A stretch of DNA of 40,738 bases, taken from Acidobacteriota bacterium (lineage in GTDB: Bacteria; Acidobacteriota; Vicinamibacteria; Vicinamibacterales; CAVVIG01). The notes below the pieces were generated by a model. It had not been told where the DNA came from. It saw only the letters and a list, made by a program, of their open reading frames with translations, and did no database searches. Shown here piece by piece: positions 22,039-30,135 of this stretch (positions are counted from its first letter, which is position 1; each line of letters opens with the position of its first letter). The position numbers and the translations under genes are program-made. Location of the stretch: the NCBI GenBank assembly GCA_025463215.1, contig JAOBWF010000287.1, positions 1 to 40,738 of the forward strand, written 5' to 3'.

Positions 22039-22980
22039 ATGAACAAGACGTCATTAATCGGCGCGTTGGCGGTGGCGGGTTCGGTGATCGCGTCGGCGGG
22101 CGCCGCGCAGACGGCGCCGGCCGCGAACACGGTCACGCCGGCGATCGCCGGCGTCGTCGCCGCCGGCACGCCGGTCGAGCAGATCCAGGCGTGGGATCCC
22201 TGCTTCGGCGGCGAAGGTCCGGTGCCGTTCGGCGATCGCGGCATCCTCGTCTGCCTCCAGGATCAGAACAAGATTGTCGCGATCGACAAGAACCGGATGC
22301 TGACGACCTACGCCGAGAACACGCCGCGCACCAACGGCCTCGGGTTCGACTCCAAAGGACGGCTGATTGGCGTGGGCTCCACGCCGCCGCAGATTGTGAC
22401 GTTCGCACCGTCCCGCGGGGTCCTGGTCGATGCGTTCGAGGGGCATCCGTTCCTGCAGACGAGCGATCTCGTCTTCGGGGTGAAGGACGACATCTACTTC
22501 GCCGATCCGACCCCGCGTGCGCTGCGCCGGGCCGGAGACGCCGGCGCGCTCGAGGCGATGAAGGCCGCCGTGTATCACCTGACGCCGGACGGCCGGCTGA
22601 CGAAAATTTCGGAAGACGTGCCGCGGCCCAACGGCATCCAGCTCAGTCCCGACGAAAAGACGCTCTACGTCGCGGACACCGACTACGTCATCGCCTTTGA
22701 CATCCAGGCCGACGGCACGCTGCGGAATCGGAGGAACTTTGCCAAGGTAGGCGCGGACGGTCTCGCGGTCGACGCCGCCGGCCGTCTGTTTGCCGCCGGC
22801 GTCGGCATCCGCGTGTTCGCGCCCGACGGCCAGGACCTCGGCACCATCCCGATTGCGATCAAACCGGCGAACCTCACCTTCGGCGGGGCGGCTGACCGGA
22901 ACAGCCTGTATGTCGTCGGCCGGGGCGGCGCCTACAAGATTGTGACCTTGACCGAGGGGCCCAAAGGGCGCGCCAAGTAA
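22039..22980 (+). CDS. Exported SMP-30/gluconolactonase-like beta-propeller protein
   Basis: A 313-residue protein with a Sec leader (MNKTSLIGALAVAGSVIASA, cleavage near AGAAQ) and a six-bladed propeller of the SMP-30/gluconolactonase/LRE type. The marks are PCFGGEGPVPFGDRGILVCL (EGP near the N-terminus, where the family's metal-binding Glu lies), RTNGLGFDSKGRLIGV, DLVFGVKDDIYFADPTP, RPNGIQLSPDEKTLYVADT (the N and D of family metal sites) and GADGLAVDAAGRLFAAG. The metal ligands Glu, Asn and Asp can thus be matched. Family members hydrolyse sugar lactones. The ATG at 22039 is chosen because the promoter ends at 22028; in-frame upstream codons are low-complexity. It is divergent from the tcu-like operon, which suggests that a lactone may be an outer-layer precursor of the substrate; that is inference. 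Confidence 0.8.
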   Translation: MNKTSLIGALAVAGSVIASAGAAQTAPAANTVTPAIAGVVAAGTPVEQIQAWDPCFGGEGPVPFGDRGILVCLQDQNKIVAIDKNRMLTTYAENTPRTNGLGFDSKGRLIGVGSTPPQIVTFAPSRGVLVDAFEGHPFLQTSDLVFGVKDDIYFADPTPRALRRAGDAGALEAMKAAVYHLTPDGRLTKISEDVPRPNGIQLSPDEKTLYVADTDYVIAFDIQADGTLRNRRNFAKVGADGLAVDAAGRLFAAGVGIRVFAPDGQDLGTIPIAIKPANLTFGGAADRNSLYVVGRGGAYKIVTLTEGPKGRAK

Positions 22981-23034
22981 CGTCCAATCGCGTCCCCGAC
23001 CGTAACGGAGCCGTCGTGGCAGCGACTGCGTTCT

Positions 23035-23063
23035 TTGACATGGTGACAGAGCCCCACTATATT
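23035..23063 (+). promoter_or_regulatory. Sigma70-like promoter of the Oar-like receptor gene
   Basis: A perfect TTGACA (23035-23040), 17 bases, TATATT (23058-23063). Predicted leader is about 80 bases, with AAGGAG before the ATG at 23150. It is the best promoter match in the window and probably drives the receptor; it may also feed the genes behind. Confidence 0.7.
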
Positions 23064-23149
23064 CCGCCCACTTTGCGAAACATTTACGTAGGAATCTCGC
23101 CACGCCTCGCGCGCCACACATTACGGGAAGAGTCGAAGGAGCTTGTCTC

Positions 23150-26026
23150 ATGAGAAACGCGATCGTGCGTGCGTGCGTGGCGTGGACGCTGTCCGTCGCC
23201 GCTTTGTCGATCCTCATTCCCGCAGCGGCCTACGCCCAGGGCACTGACGCCACTATCACCGGCCAGGTGCTCGACGAGAGCGGCGCGGCGTTGCCGGGCG
23301 TGACGGTCACCGTCAGCGGCTCGGCACTGCAACTGCGGAACGTATCGGAGCCGACCGGAGCGCATGGCGAGTACCGCATCACCTCGCTGCCGCCCGGCAC
23401 CTACAGCGTCGAATATTCGCTGCAGGGCTTCCAGACCGTCCGCAACGAGGAACTGCGGCTGACGACGTCGTTCGTCGCCAAGCTGGATGTGACGATGAAG
23501 GTCGGCTCGGTGTCCGAGTCGGTCACCGTCACCGCGCAATCGCCGGTCGTCGACGTCAAGACGACGTCGTCCGGCGCGACGCTGACGCAGGAATTTCTCG
23601 ACAGCATCCCCACCGGCCGGTTCGGCATGGCCGGCCTGCTGACGATGACCCCCGGCGCGCGCACCAACCTCGACTTCGGTCAGTTCTCGTTCACCGAAAC
23701 GACGTATCACGCGTTCGGCCGTGACGGCAATTCGTGGCCGATGATCGAGGGCGTGCCCGTCGCCTCGGCGTTCAACTCGGGCCAGGGGCTCGCGAACCGC
23801 CTGCTCTATGAGGCGGTCGAGGAGTCGCAGGTCCAGACGATCGGCAGCCCGGCGGAGACGCCGTCGTCCGGCATCCGCATGAATGTGGTCACCAAATCCG
23901 GCGGCAACGACTTCCACGGCGGCGCCTCGCTGACGCAGTTCGCGCACTGGATGCAGTCCAACAACGTCGACTCGGCGTTGAGCGCGCAGGGCATCGTCGC
24001 GACCGGCCTCGAGCAGCGGTCGCTGCGCAGCGGCGAGTTCGGCGGCCGGCTGGTGCGCGACAAGCTGTGGTTCTACGCCGCGGCGCGCAGCCGGGCGGAC
24101 GTCACGCCGATCGCCGGCTTCCTCAAGCCGGACGGCTCGCAGGGCTACAACACCTCGAAGCAGCCGATGTGGTCGGCCAAGCTGTCGTATCAGATGACGC
24201 CGGCGCAGCGCCTGATCTTCTGGAATCAATGGGAATACCGCGAGCAAGACGCGGCGAGCGCCACGCGGTTCTACGACTATGACTCGCGCGGCGATCACAA
24301 GAACAACACCAACACCCGCAAGATCGAGTACCAGCTGGTGCGCGGCAACAAGATCTTCACCGCACTGGCCGGATCGAACACGCTCGAGGCCGGTCCGTAC
24401 CCGAGCCTGTCGCCGAACCCGAGCACCGTCGATCAGGTGACGCAGAAGGTGACCGGCGGCGAGAACAAAGTGGGGGTCGGCAACGGCTACTTCCGCTACG
24501 CGGCGCGGGGCACGTTCAGCTGGTACAAGGCCGACGGGTTCCACGGCAACCACGACGTCAAGAGCGGCCTGGACTACACCTGGGGCGAGGGCAACAACTT
24601 CACGGGCAACCGCGACATCGGCAACTACATCTTGGTGTATCGCAGCGGCGTGCCGTTCCAGCTCAACGCCCAGAACAATCCGAGCGATCCGCACAACAAG
24701 ATTGCCTACACCGGCGCCTACGCGCAGGATTCGTGGTCGCTCAACCGCCGCCTGACGTTGAACCTGGGCGTGCGTTTCGCGCACGACCGCGCCTACCTAC
24801 CGAATCAGTGCCGCGATGCGGCGCCGGCGCCGTTCTCGGGCCTGTATCCGGCGGCGTGCTTCTCGCAGTTCGAGGTCACCCCGTTCAACTCGTTCGTGCC
24901 GCGTCTCCACGCGGCCTTCGACCTGACCGGCGACGGCAAGACCGTCGCCAAAGGGGGCTGGGGCCGCTTCGCCAACATGCACGGCGCGGAGGAAGTCACG
25001 CTGGCCAACCAGCTCGCCGACATCACGACCGTGTTTACCTGGCACGATCTGAACGGCGACCGCCTGTGGCAACCGGGTGAGAGCAATCTCAACACCAACG
25101 GCCCGGATTTCATCTCGAGCCAGTTGAGCACCAACGCGGCGCTGATCGGCCTGGTCAACAACGACAATCTGAAGGTCATGGGCAGCAACGAGTTCTCCGG
25201 TTCGATCGAGCGCCAGCTGATCGCGAACTTCGGCGTCCGGGTCAGCGGCATCTACTCGAAGGACTTCAACACCATCCGTGTCGCGAACCCGCTGCGGCCG
25301 TACTCCTCGTACAACATCCCCGTGACCAACCCCGACCCGGGCGCCGACGGGCGTGTCGGCACCGCCGACGATCCCGGCACGACGCTGACCTACTACGACT
25401 ACGCCGCAGCGCTGCGCGGCTCCGCCTTCCAGCAGACGCAGTTCATCAACGACTCGTCGTCGGACGCGAGCTACAAGAGCTTCGAGATCGCCTTCAACAA
25501 GCGCTACTCGAGCAAGTGGCAGATGCTGGCGTCCTACTCCGGGACCAAGAGCAACATTCCGTTCATCCCGGATATCACGGGTCAGAAAGCGGTGGTGACG
25601 ACGACCTACAACCCCAACGCCGAGATCTTCGCTCGCAACACCACCTACGAGTGGCAGACGCGGATCAGCGGTTCCTACCTGCTGCCGCTCGACATCCAGT
25701 TCTCGGCCAACTTCACCAGCCAGAGCGGCGCGCAGCTGGCGCGCACGGTGTCGGTCACCGGCGGCAAGCAGATCACCTCGATGACGCTGCGCACCGAGCC
25801 GATCGGCTCGATCACGCTGGATACGCTGAATCTGCTGACGCTGCGGGCGGAAAAGAAGGTCCGCTTCATCAAGACGCATTCGGCCACGGTGGGATTCCAG
25901 ATTTACAACGTGATGAACTCGAACGCGGTCACCGCGATGACCGTGCAGTCGGGCCCGAACTACGGCAAGCCCACTGGCATCGTCGACCCGCGCGTCGGCG
26001 AATTCACACTCAGCTACCGGTTCTGA
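23150..26026 (+). CDS. TonB-dependent receptor with carboxypeptidase-regulatory-like domain (Oar-like)
   Basis: A 958-residue outer-membrane protein. After the leader (MRNAIVRACVAWTLSVAALS, cleavage near AYAQ) comes a carboxypeptidase-regulatory-like domain (about 32-112: ITGQVLDESGAALPGVTVTV, GEYRITSLPPGTYSVEYSLQ). The linker SVTVTAQSPVVDV and a plug follow (FLDSIPTGRFGMAGLLTMTP, GIRMNVVTKSGGNDFHGGAS). The remainder is a long beta-barrel with many RLTLNLGVRF-type strands, ending in RVGEFTLSYRF with the C-terminal aromatic expected by the assembly machinery. This is the expanded Acidobacteriota/Myxococcota Oar-like group, tied to uptake of large or oligomeric substrates rather than siderophores. 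The substrate is unknown. The four exported proteins downstream on the same strand may handle the same material, though a separate promoter candidate lies at 26068-26097. Confidence 0.87.
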   Translation: MRNAIVRACVAWTLSVAALSILIPAAAYAQGTDATITGQVLDESGAALPGVTVTVSGSALQLRNVSEPTGAHGEYRITSLPPGTYSVEYSLQGFQTVRNEELRLTTSFVAKLDVTMKVGSVSESVTVTAQSPVVDVKTTSSGATLTQEFLDSIPTGRFGMAGLLTMTPGARTNLDFGQFSFTETTYHAFGRDGNSWPMIEGVPVASAFNSGQGLANRLLYEAVEESQVQTIGSPAETPSSGIRMNVVTKSGGNDFHGGASLTQFAHWMQSNNVDSALSAQGIVATGLEQRSLRSGEFGGRLVRDKLWFYAAARSRADVTPIAGFLKPDGSQGYNTSKQPMWSAKLSYQMTPAQRLIFWNQWEYREQDAASATRFYDYDSRGDHKNNTNTRKIEYQLVRGNKIFTALAGSNTLEAGPYPSLSPNPSTVDQVTQKVTGGENKVGVGNGYFRYAARGTFSWYKADGFHGNHDVKSGLDYTWGEGNNFTGNRDIGNYILVYRSGVPFQLNAQNNPSDPHNKIAYTGAYAQDSWSLNRRLTLNLGVRFAHDRAYLPNQCRDAAPAPFSGLYPAACFSQFEVTPFNSFVPRLHAAFDLTGDGKTVAKGGWGRFANMHGAEEVTLANQLADITTVFTWHDLNGDRLWQPGESNLNTNGPDFISSQLSTNAALIGLVNNDNLKVMGSNEFSGSIERQLIANFGVRVSGIYSKDFNTIRVANPLRPYSSYNIPVTNPDPGADGRVGTADDPGTTLTYYDYAAALRGSAFQQTQFINDSSSDASYKSFEIAFNKRYSSKWQMLASYSGTKSNIPFIPDITGQKAVVTTTYNPNAEIFARNTTYEWQTRISGSYLLPLDIQFSANFTSQSGAQLARTVSVTGGKQITSMTLRTEPIGSITLDTLNLLTLRAEKKVRFIKTHSATVGFQIYNVMNSNAVTAMTVQSGPNYGKPTGIVDPRVGEFTLSYRF

Positions 26027-26067
26027 TCGGGGTGCCACGGCGGTGAACGACGTCGCCTTTACGTCTT

Positions 26068-26097
26068 TTGGCCGGCCGTAAATCGCCATGCTAGAGT
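26068..26097 (+). promoter_or_regulatory. Possible promoter before the 26136 gene
   Basis: TTGGCC (26068-26073), 18 bases, TAGAGT (26092-26097) preceded by TGC, an extended -10. An inverted repeat TTTACG/CGTAAA (26058-26063 and 26077-26082) brackets the -35. Confidence 0.4.
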
Positions 26098-26135
26098 CCG
26101 GCACGATTCAACGACCATCGCGGGAGAACACACGT

Positions 26136-27131
26136 ATGCAACGGGATCAAGACGTGCTCAGTAGTCAGTGGCTCGCGCTCGGGGCCGGTGCCATCGCCGT
26201 TACGTTGGCGATCGGGCTGGCGCCGGTGCTGAACGCAGGACAGGCGCAGCCGCCGCCCGGCCCGCCCAAGGGCTACGTCGCACCACATACGCCGTGGGGC
26301 GATCCGGACCTGCAGGCGATCTGGACGAACTGGGATCGAACGCCGTTACAGGGTCCCAATCCGAATCTCGAGGAACTTGCCGCGGACGCGGAGGCGGCCC
26401 AGGAAGCGTACGGCGCGGAAGGGCGCGGCGACGGCGCGGGCGGTGGCATGGCGGGAATCCATAGCAGCCCGGTCAGCCCGAGGCGCTTCGCGCAGGTCGT
26501 CGACCCGCCGAACGGGCGCATCCCGGTGGTGGCCGCGAAAATCGATCGGCGGCCTGTGAGCGTGATGGGCGATACGTGGGAGAACCACGGCGGCGGCACG
26601 CGCTGCATCACCCACGGCGCGCCGGGCGGCCTGCTCGCCAGCGGCCCCGACGGCTACAGCAAGGCGTATCGCCTGATCCAGAGCCCGGGCTACGTGATCC
26701 TGCTGCCCGAGATGTTCCACGACGCGCGCATCGTCCGCATCGGTGGCACGCACGTCTCGCCGAGCATCCGTCAGTGGAACGGCGACTCGATCGGCCACTG
26801 GGAAGGTGAGACGCTGGTCGTCGACACGACGAATTTCAATGACAAGGGTGAAGCCAAGGGCAACGTACCGCAGACCGAGAGCCTGCACCTTGTCGAGCGC
26901 TTCACGCGCACCGGTCCACGGACGATGAGGTACGAAGCGACCTTCGAGGATCCCAACGTCTACACCGGGCGCTGGACCGCCATGCAGCAGCACAACGACG
27001 ATCCCGCCTACACGATCTACGAGTTCGCCTGCCATGAAGGCAACACCCGGTTCATGCTCGGCACGCTCAAGCAGGGCCGCGATCGCGACGCCGAAGCCGC
27101 GACCAAGCGCAAGACCAACCAGCAGAAGTAG
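26136..27131 (+). CDS. Exported protein of unknown function, WGDPD family, stand-alone form
   Basis: A 331-residue protein with an N-terminal hydrophobic leader (QWLALGAGAIAVTLAIGLAP). The start at ATG 26136 has GGGAGA upstream; an ATG at 26088 in the same frame lies on the -10 box. I know the sequence type as a common hypothetical family in Acidobacteriota but not its function. Family marks are HTPWGDPDLQAIWTNWDRTP (about 50-70), RCITHGAPGG, QSPGYVILLPEMFHDARIVR, WNGDSIGHWEGETLVVDTTN and YEFACHEGNTRFMLGTLKQG. The 28687 gene encodes a close paralog in which the region after the last motif continues into a DUF6152 domain. Here the DUF6152 protein is the next gene, 14 bases away, so the two should work together. 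The conserved acids and histidines suggest a ligand-binding or hydrolytic exported protein; this is a guess. Confidence 0.8.
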   Translation: MQRDQDVLSSQWLALGAGAIAVTLAIGLAPVLNAGQAQPPPGPPKGYVAPHTPWGDPDLQAIWTNWDRTPLQGPNPNLEELAADAEAAQEAYGAEGRGDGAGGGMAGIHSSPVSPRRFAQVVDPPNGRIPVVAAKIDRRPVSVMGDTWENHGGGTRCITHGAPGGLLASGPDGYSKAYRLIQSPGYVILLPEMFHDARIVRIGGTHVSPSIRQWNGDSIGHWEGETLVVDTTNFNDKGEAKGNVPQTESLHLVERFTRTGPRTMRYEATFEDPNVYTGRWTAMQQHNDDPAYTIYEFACHEGNTRFMLGTLKQGRDRDAEAATKRKTNQQK

Positions 27132-27145
27132 AGGAGAACAGTTCG

Positions 27146-27601
27146 ATGCGAACCCTGTTAGCAAAAGCCACTGTCTTGGGTGCCGGCGTCGGCCTGCTGC
27201 TCGCCGCCGCACCCGTGAAAGCGCACCATGCGTTCGCTGCCGAGTTCGACGCCAAGCGGCCGGTCGACTTGAAGGGGACGATCACCGAAATCGAGTGGAT
27301 CAACCCGCACGCGTGGATGCATCTCGACGTCAAGCAGCCCGACGGCTCGATCAAGAAGTGGGAAATTGAGCTCGGCTCGCCGAACGCGCTCTACCGGCGC
27401 GGTTGGGACAAGAATTCGGTGCCGATGGGCACGCAGGTTCGGGTGACCGGCTACGCATCGAAGGATGGCGACAGCAAGGCCAATGGCCGCAGCGCCGACC
27501 TTCCCGATGGCCGCAAGATGTTCGTCGGCTCGTCGGGCACCGGCGCGCCGGACCTCGATCCGAAAGAGCCGCCGGACCCGAAGAAGCCGAAGGGCCGTTA
27601 A
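27146..27601 (+). CDS. Exported DUF6152 protein
   Basis: A 151-residue protein with a leader (MRTLLAKATVLGAGVGLLLA, cleavage after VKA) and a small beta-rich DUF6152 domain: AHHAFAAEFDAKRPVDLKGT, EIEWINPHAWMHLDVK, KKWEIELGSPNALYRRGW and GTQVRVTGYASKDG. The N-terminal HH after the leader and the NPHAW motif are characteristic. The tail is Pro/Lys-rich (DPKEPPDPKKPKGR). The family occurs in exported form in many Acidobacteriota and Proteobacteria; function is unknown, and metal binding by the HH and NPHAW histidines is only a possibility. The ATG follows GAGGAG and lies 14 bases after the WGDPD-family gene. In the 28687 gene the same two parts are one polypeptide. Confidence 0.85.
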   Translation: MRTLLAKATVLGAGVGLLLAAAPVKAHHAFAAEFDAKRPVDLKGTITEIEWINPHAWMHLDVKQPDGSIKKWEIELGSPNALYRRGWDKNSVPMGTQVRVTGYASKDGDSKANGRSADLPDGRKMFVGSSGTGAPDLDPKEPPDPKKPKGR

Positions 27602-27679
27602 GCCGCGCGAGAAAGGTTCGATCGATTCGGTCCGGGGCGCGCGGGCGCTCCGGGCCCCCACTTCAGCAAAGGTCATCTC

Positions 27680-28657
27680 ATGAAATCGTCCGTGCTCCGA
27701 GTGTTGTCCGCGGTCGCCGCCGCCGTGGCGCTGGCCGGCGTGACGGCGGCCGGCCAGTCGCCGGCGGCCGACGCTCACACGGCGGCGGCGAAGAAGGCCG
27801 CCGGAGAGGACTGGGTCCATCTCACGAACCTGTGCGATCCGCGCGGCGAACGCGAGGAGCGAGGCGACACGCCGCCCGCGCGTTCAGAGTGGCACGCCGA
27901 GCCGCAGAAGGTGTTCGACAACCTCTACTTCCTCGGCGAGCAGGACGTCACCTCGTGGGCGATTACGACGTCGGACGGCATCATCCTGCTCGACGCCGTG
28001 CGCGACTATTCGGTCGAGGATGAAGTGATCCAGGGCATGAAGAAGCTGGGCCTGGATCCCGCGAAGATCAAATACCTGGTGCTGAGCCACGCGCACTTCG
28101 ATCACTTCGGCGGCGCCAAGTTCCTCCAGGACCGCTACTCGATGCCGGTGATGATGACGGCGGCGGACTGGGACCATCTCGCCCGCTCGAAGGACGTGTC
28201 GAAGCCGCGCAAGGACCGCGTCGTGACCGACGGACAGACGCTGACGCTCGGCGATACGACGATTTCACTGGTCATCACGCCCGGCCATACGCCCGGAACG
28301 ATCTCGATGATCTTTCCGGTGAAGGACGGCGGCACGCCGCACGTCGCGGCGCTGTGGGGGGGGACCAATTTCGCCTACGGCGGCGGCATGGTGACGGAGC
28401 AGCAGCCGCGCGCATTCTGGTTCCAGAGCTCGATCACCTCGGCACAGCATTTCGCCGATGCCGCGGACAAGGCCGGAGCCGACGTGATGCTGTCGAACCA
28501 CTCGAACCGCGACGGCTCGAAGACCAAACTGCCGGCGCTCAAGAGCCGCAAGGCCGGCGACCCCAACCCGTACGTCGTCGGCCCCGACGCGGTGAAGCGC
28601 TATCTGACGGTCGTGGAAGAATGCGCGAAGGCCGGTCTCGCGCGTCTCGGCAGCTGA
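27680..28657 (+). CDS. Exported metallo-beta-lactamase-fold hydrolase (subclass B3-like)
   Basis: A 325-residue protein with a leader (MKSSVLRVLSAVAAAVALAG) and an MBL-fold domain. The full zinc set can be read: H137, H139, D141 and H142 in SHAHFDHFGG, H203 in ITPGHTPGTIS, and H274 in LSNHSNRDG. This is the two-metal site of the B3 group (His-His-His and Asp-His-His). The body also shows VFDNLYFLGEQDVTSWAI and ALWGGTNFAYGG. Such proteins hydrolyse beta-lactams or other esters, lactones and phosphoesters, so it should not be called a resistance gene on sequence alone. Its place between the split and fused WGDPD-DUF6152 genes and behind a TonB receptor suggests a periplasmic hydrolase for a shared substrate. 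It starts 78 bases after the DUF6152 gene. Confidence 0.85.
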   Translation: MKSSVLRVLSAVAAAVALAGVTAAGQSPAADAHTAAAKKAAGEDWVHLTNLCDPRGEREERGDTPPARSEWHAEPQKVFDNLYFLGEQDVTSWAITTSDGIILLDAVRDYSVEDEVIQGMKKLGLDPAKIKYLVLSHAHFDHFGGAKFLQDRYSMPVMMTAADWDHLARSKDVSKPRKDRVVTDGQTLTLGDTTISLVITPGHTPGTISMIFPVKDGGTPHVAALWGGTNFAYGGGMVTEQQPRAFWFQSSITSAQHFADAADKAGADVMLSNHSNRDGSKTKLPALKSRKAGDPNPYVVGPDAVKRYLTVVEECAKAGLARLGS

Positions 28658-28686
28658 TCGCCACCCCACCAAGCACGAGGCTATTG

Positions 28687-30096
28687 ATGATGCGCGACCA
28701 TCGTTGGTTATCGACACAATGTCTGGCGGCGGTCGGCGGCTTGGCCGCCGTTGCACTGGCGATGTGGCTGGCGCCGGTTCCCCTCGCCGCGCGCGGTCAG
28801 GTTGCGGCGGCGAAATACACCGTGCCGCACACGCCGTGGGGTGATCCGGACTTCCAGGGCGTGTGGTCGAACTGGGATCGGACGCCGTTTCAGACGCCCA
28901 ATCCCGACAAGGCGTTCGCCGCCGCCGAGGCCGAGGCGGCGCAGGAAGGATACGGCGCCGAAGGCCGCGGTGACGGCGCCGGCGGCGGTATGGCATCGAT
29001 TCACAACAGCCCAATCAGCGCGCGGCGCAAGGCGCAGGTGATCGATCCCGAGGACGGCCGCGTGCCGGTGCAGATGGACAAGCGCGAGTTTCGCAACGTG
29101 CGGGCGCTCGGCGATACATGGGAGACGCACGGCCCGCACTCGCGCTGCATCACCACTGGCGCGCCAGGCAATCTGCTGCTGAGCGGCGCCGGCGGCTACA
29201 GCAAGGGTTACCGCATCATCCAGAGCCCGGGCTACGTGATCATCCACATGGAGCGGTTTCACGAGGGCCGGATCATCCGCATCGGCGGCCAGCATGTCGG
29301 CACAAGCATCAAGATGTGGAACGGCGACTCGATCGGCCGCTGGGAAGGCGATACCCTGGTCGTCGACACCACCAACTTCAACAACGATGGCGAGGGCCGG
29401 GCCGGCGTGCCGCAGACCGAGACGCTGCATACCATCGAGCGGTTCACGCGGATCGATCACAAATCGATCAAGTACGAAGTGACGCACGAGGACCCCGCGG
29501 TCTACACGCGTCCATGGACGGCGATGCAGATCCAGAATTTCGACCCGACGTACATGATTTACGAGTTCGCCTGCCACGAGGGGAACTATCGGTACATGAC
29601 GGGCGCGCTGAAGCAGGGGCGGCTGCGCGACGCAGAAGGCCCGGCAGTGACTGAGGCGGCGCCGGCCGCGCCGGCGGCGGCGGCGGCGGCGCCGGTCGCG
29701 TCGGTCTACGACGTCGCCAAGCCAATCACCCTGCAAGGCACGCTGCGGATCTGGCAGCTCGGCGCGCCGCACGTCTATCTGGTCGTCGACGTGAAGGATG
29801 CGTCAGGCAAGGTCGAGCAGTGGACGGTGGAAGGGCACTCGACCGTGCAGCTGATCGACGCCGGATGGGACGTCGGGTCGCGCGGCAACCTGAAAGCCGG
29901 CAACCCGATTACGGTGACCGCGTACCTGCCGAAACCGGACGCGGCGCTCGATCCAATCGCGCCGACGCTGCGGCTCTATGACACCCTGAAGGTCGGCAAG
30001 CGGGCGTACGGCACGGAAGTGACCTTCGCGGGTGAGGGCTTCTACGGCGCCCAGGTGGACAGCACCAAGAAGTGGACGTTCGGCGCGGCCCGCTAG
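28687..30096 (+). CDS. Exported WGDPD-family protein fused to a C-terminal DUF6152-like domain
   Basis: A 469-residue protein from ATG 28687 (a second ATG follows directly at 28690). The leader is LAAVGGLAAVALAMWLAPVP. Residues about 40-320 are closely similar to the 26136 product, with the same motifs in the same order: HTPWGDPDFQGVWSNWDRTP, RCITTGAPGN, QSPGYVIIHMERFHEGRIIR, WNGDSIGRWEGDTLVVDTTN and YEFACHEGNYRYMTGALKQG. An Ala/Pro linker (EAAPAAPAAAAAAPVA) then leads into a DUF6152-like domain: KPITLQGTLRIWQLGAPHVY, VDVKDASGKVEQWTVEGHST and KAGNPITVTAYLPKP. The tail LKVGKRAYGTEVTFAGEGFY resembles the end of the 40126 product. In the neighbouring pair these two parts are separate genes. The stop codon lies in a strong hairpin. 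Function is unknown. Confidence 0.84.
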   Translation: MMRDHRWLSTQCLAAVGGLAAVALAMWLAPVPLAARGQVAAAKYTVPHTPWGDPDFQGVWSNWDRTPFQTPNPDKAFAAAEAEAAQEGYGAEGRGDGAGGGMASIHNSPISARRKAQVIDPEDGRVPVQMDKREFRNVRALGDTWETHGPHSRCITTGAPGNLLLSGAGGYSKGYRIIQSPGYVIIHMERFHEGRIIRIGGQHVGTSIKMWNGDSIGRWEGDTLVVDTTNFNNDGEGRAGVPQTETLHTIERFTRIDHKSIKYEVTHEDPAVYTRPWTAMQIQNFDPTYMIYEFACHEGNYRYMTGALKQGRLRDAEGPAVTEAAPAAPAAAAAAPVASVYDVAKPITLQGTLRIWQLGAPHVYLVVDVKDASGKVEQWTVEGHSTVQLIDAGWDVGSRGNLKAGNPITVTAYLPKPDAALDPIAPTLRLYDTLKVGKRAYGTEVTFAGEGFYGAQVDSTKKWTFGAAR

Positions 30097-30104
30097 GGCC
30101 GCGC
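30083..30104. terminator. Perfect hairpin over the stop codon of the fused gene
   Basis: GCGCGGCCC (30083-30091), loop GCTA, GGGCCGCGC (30096-30104): nine perfect G-C pairs. It spans the TAG stop and lies 31 bases before the stop of the converging ankyrin gene. No T-tract; it is probably a bidirectional terminator or 3'-end stabiliser. Confidence 0.55.
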
Positions 30105-30135
30105 GACGAATCTCGAAGGCACCGTCGGCGCGGCC

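Noticed and set aside
27680..28657. Beta-lactam resistance gene
   Set aside because: The zinc site fits subclass B3, but the same fold serves many hydrolases and the context is uptake-like, so only the fold is called.
29640..29700. GCG/GCC-rich run as a repeat element
   Set aside because: It encodes the Ala/Pro linker of the fused protein, and the low complexity follows from codon use at high GC.
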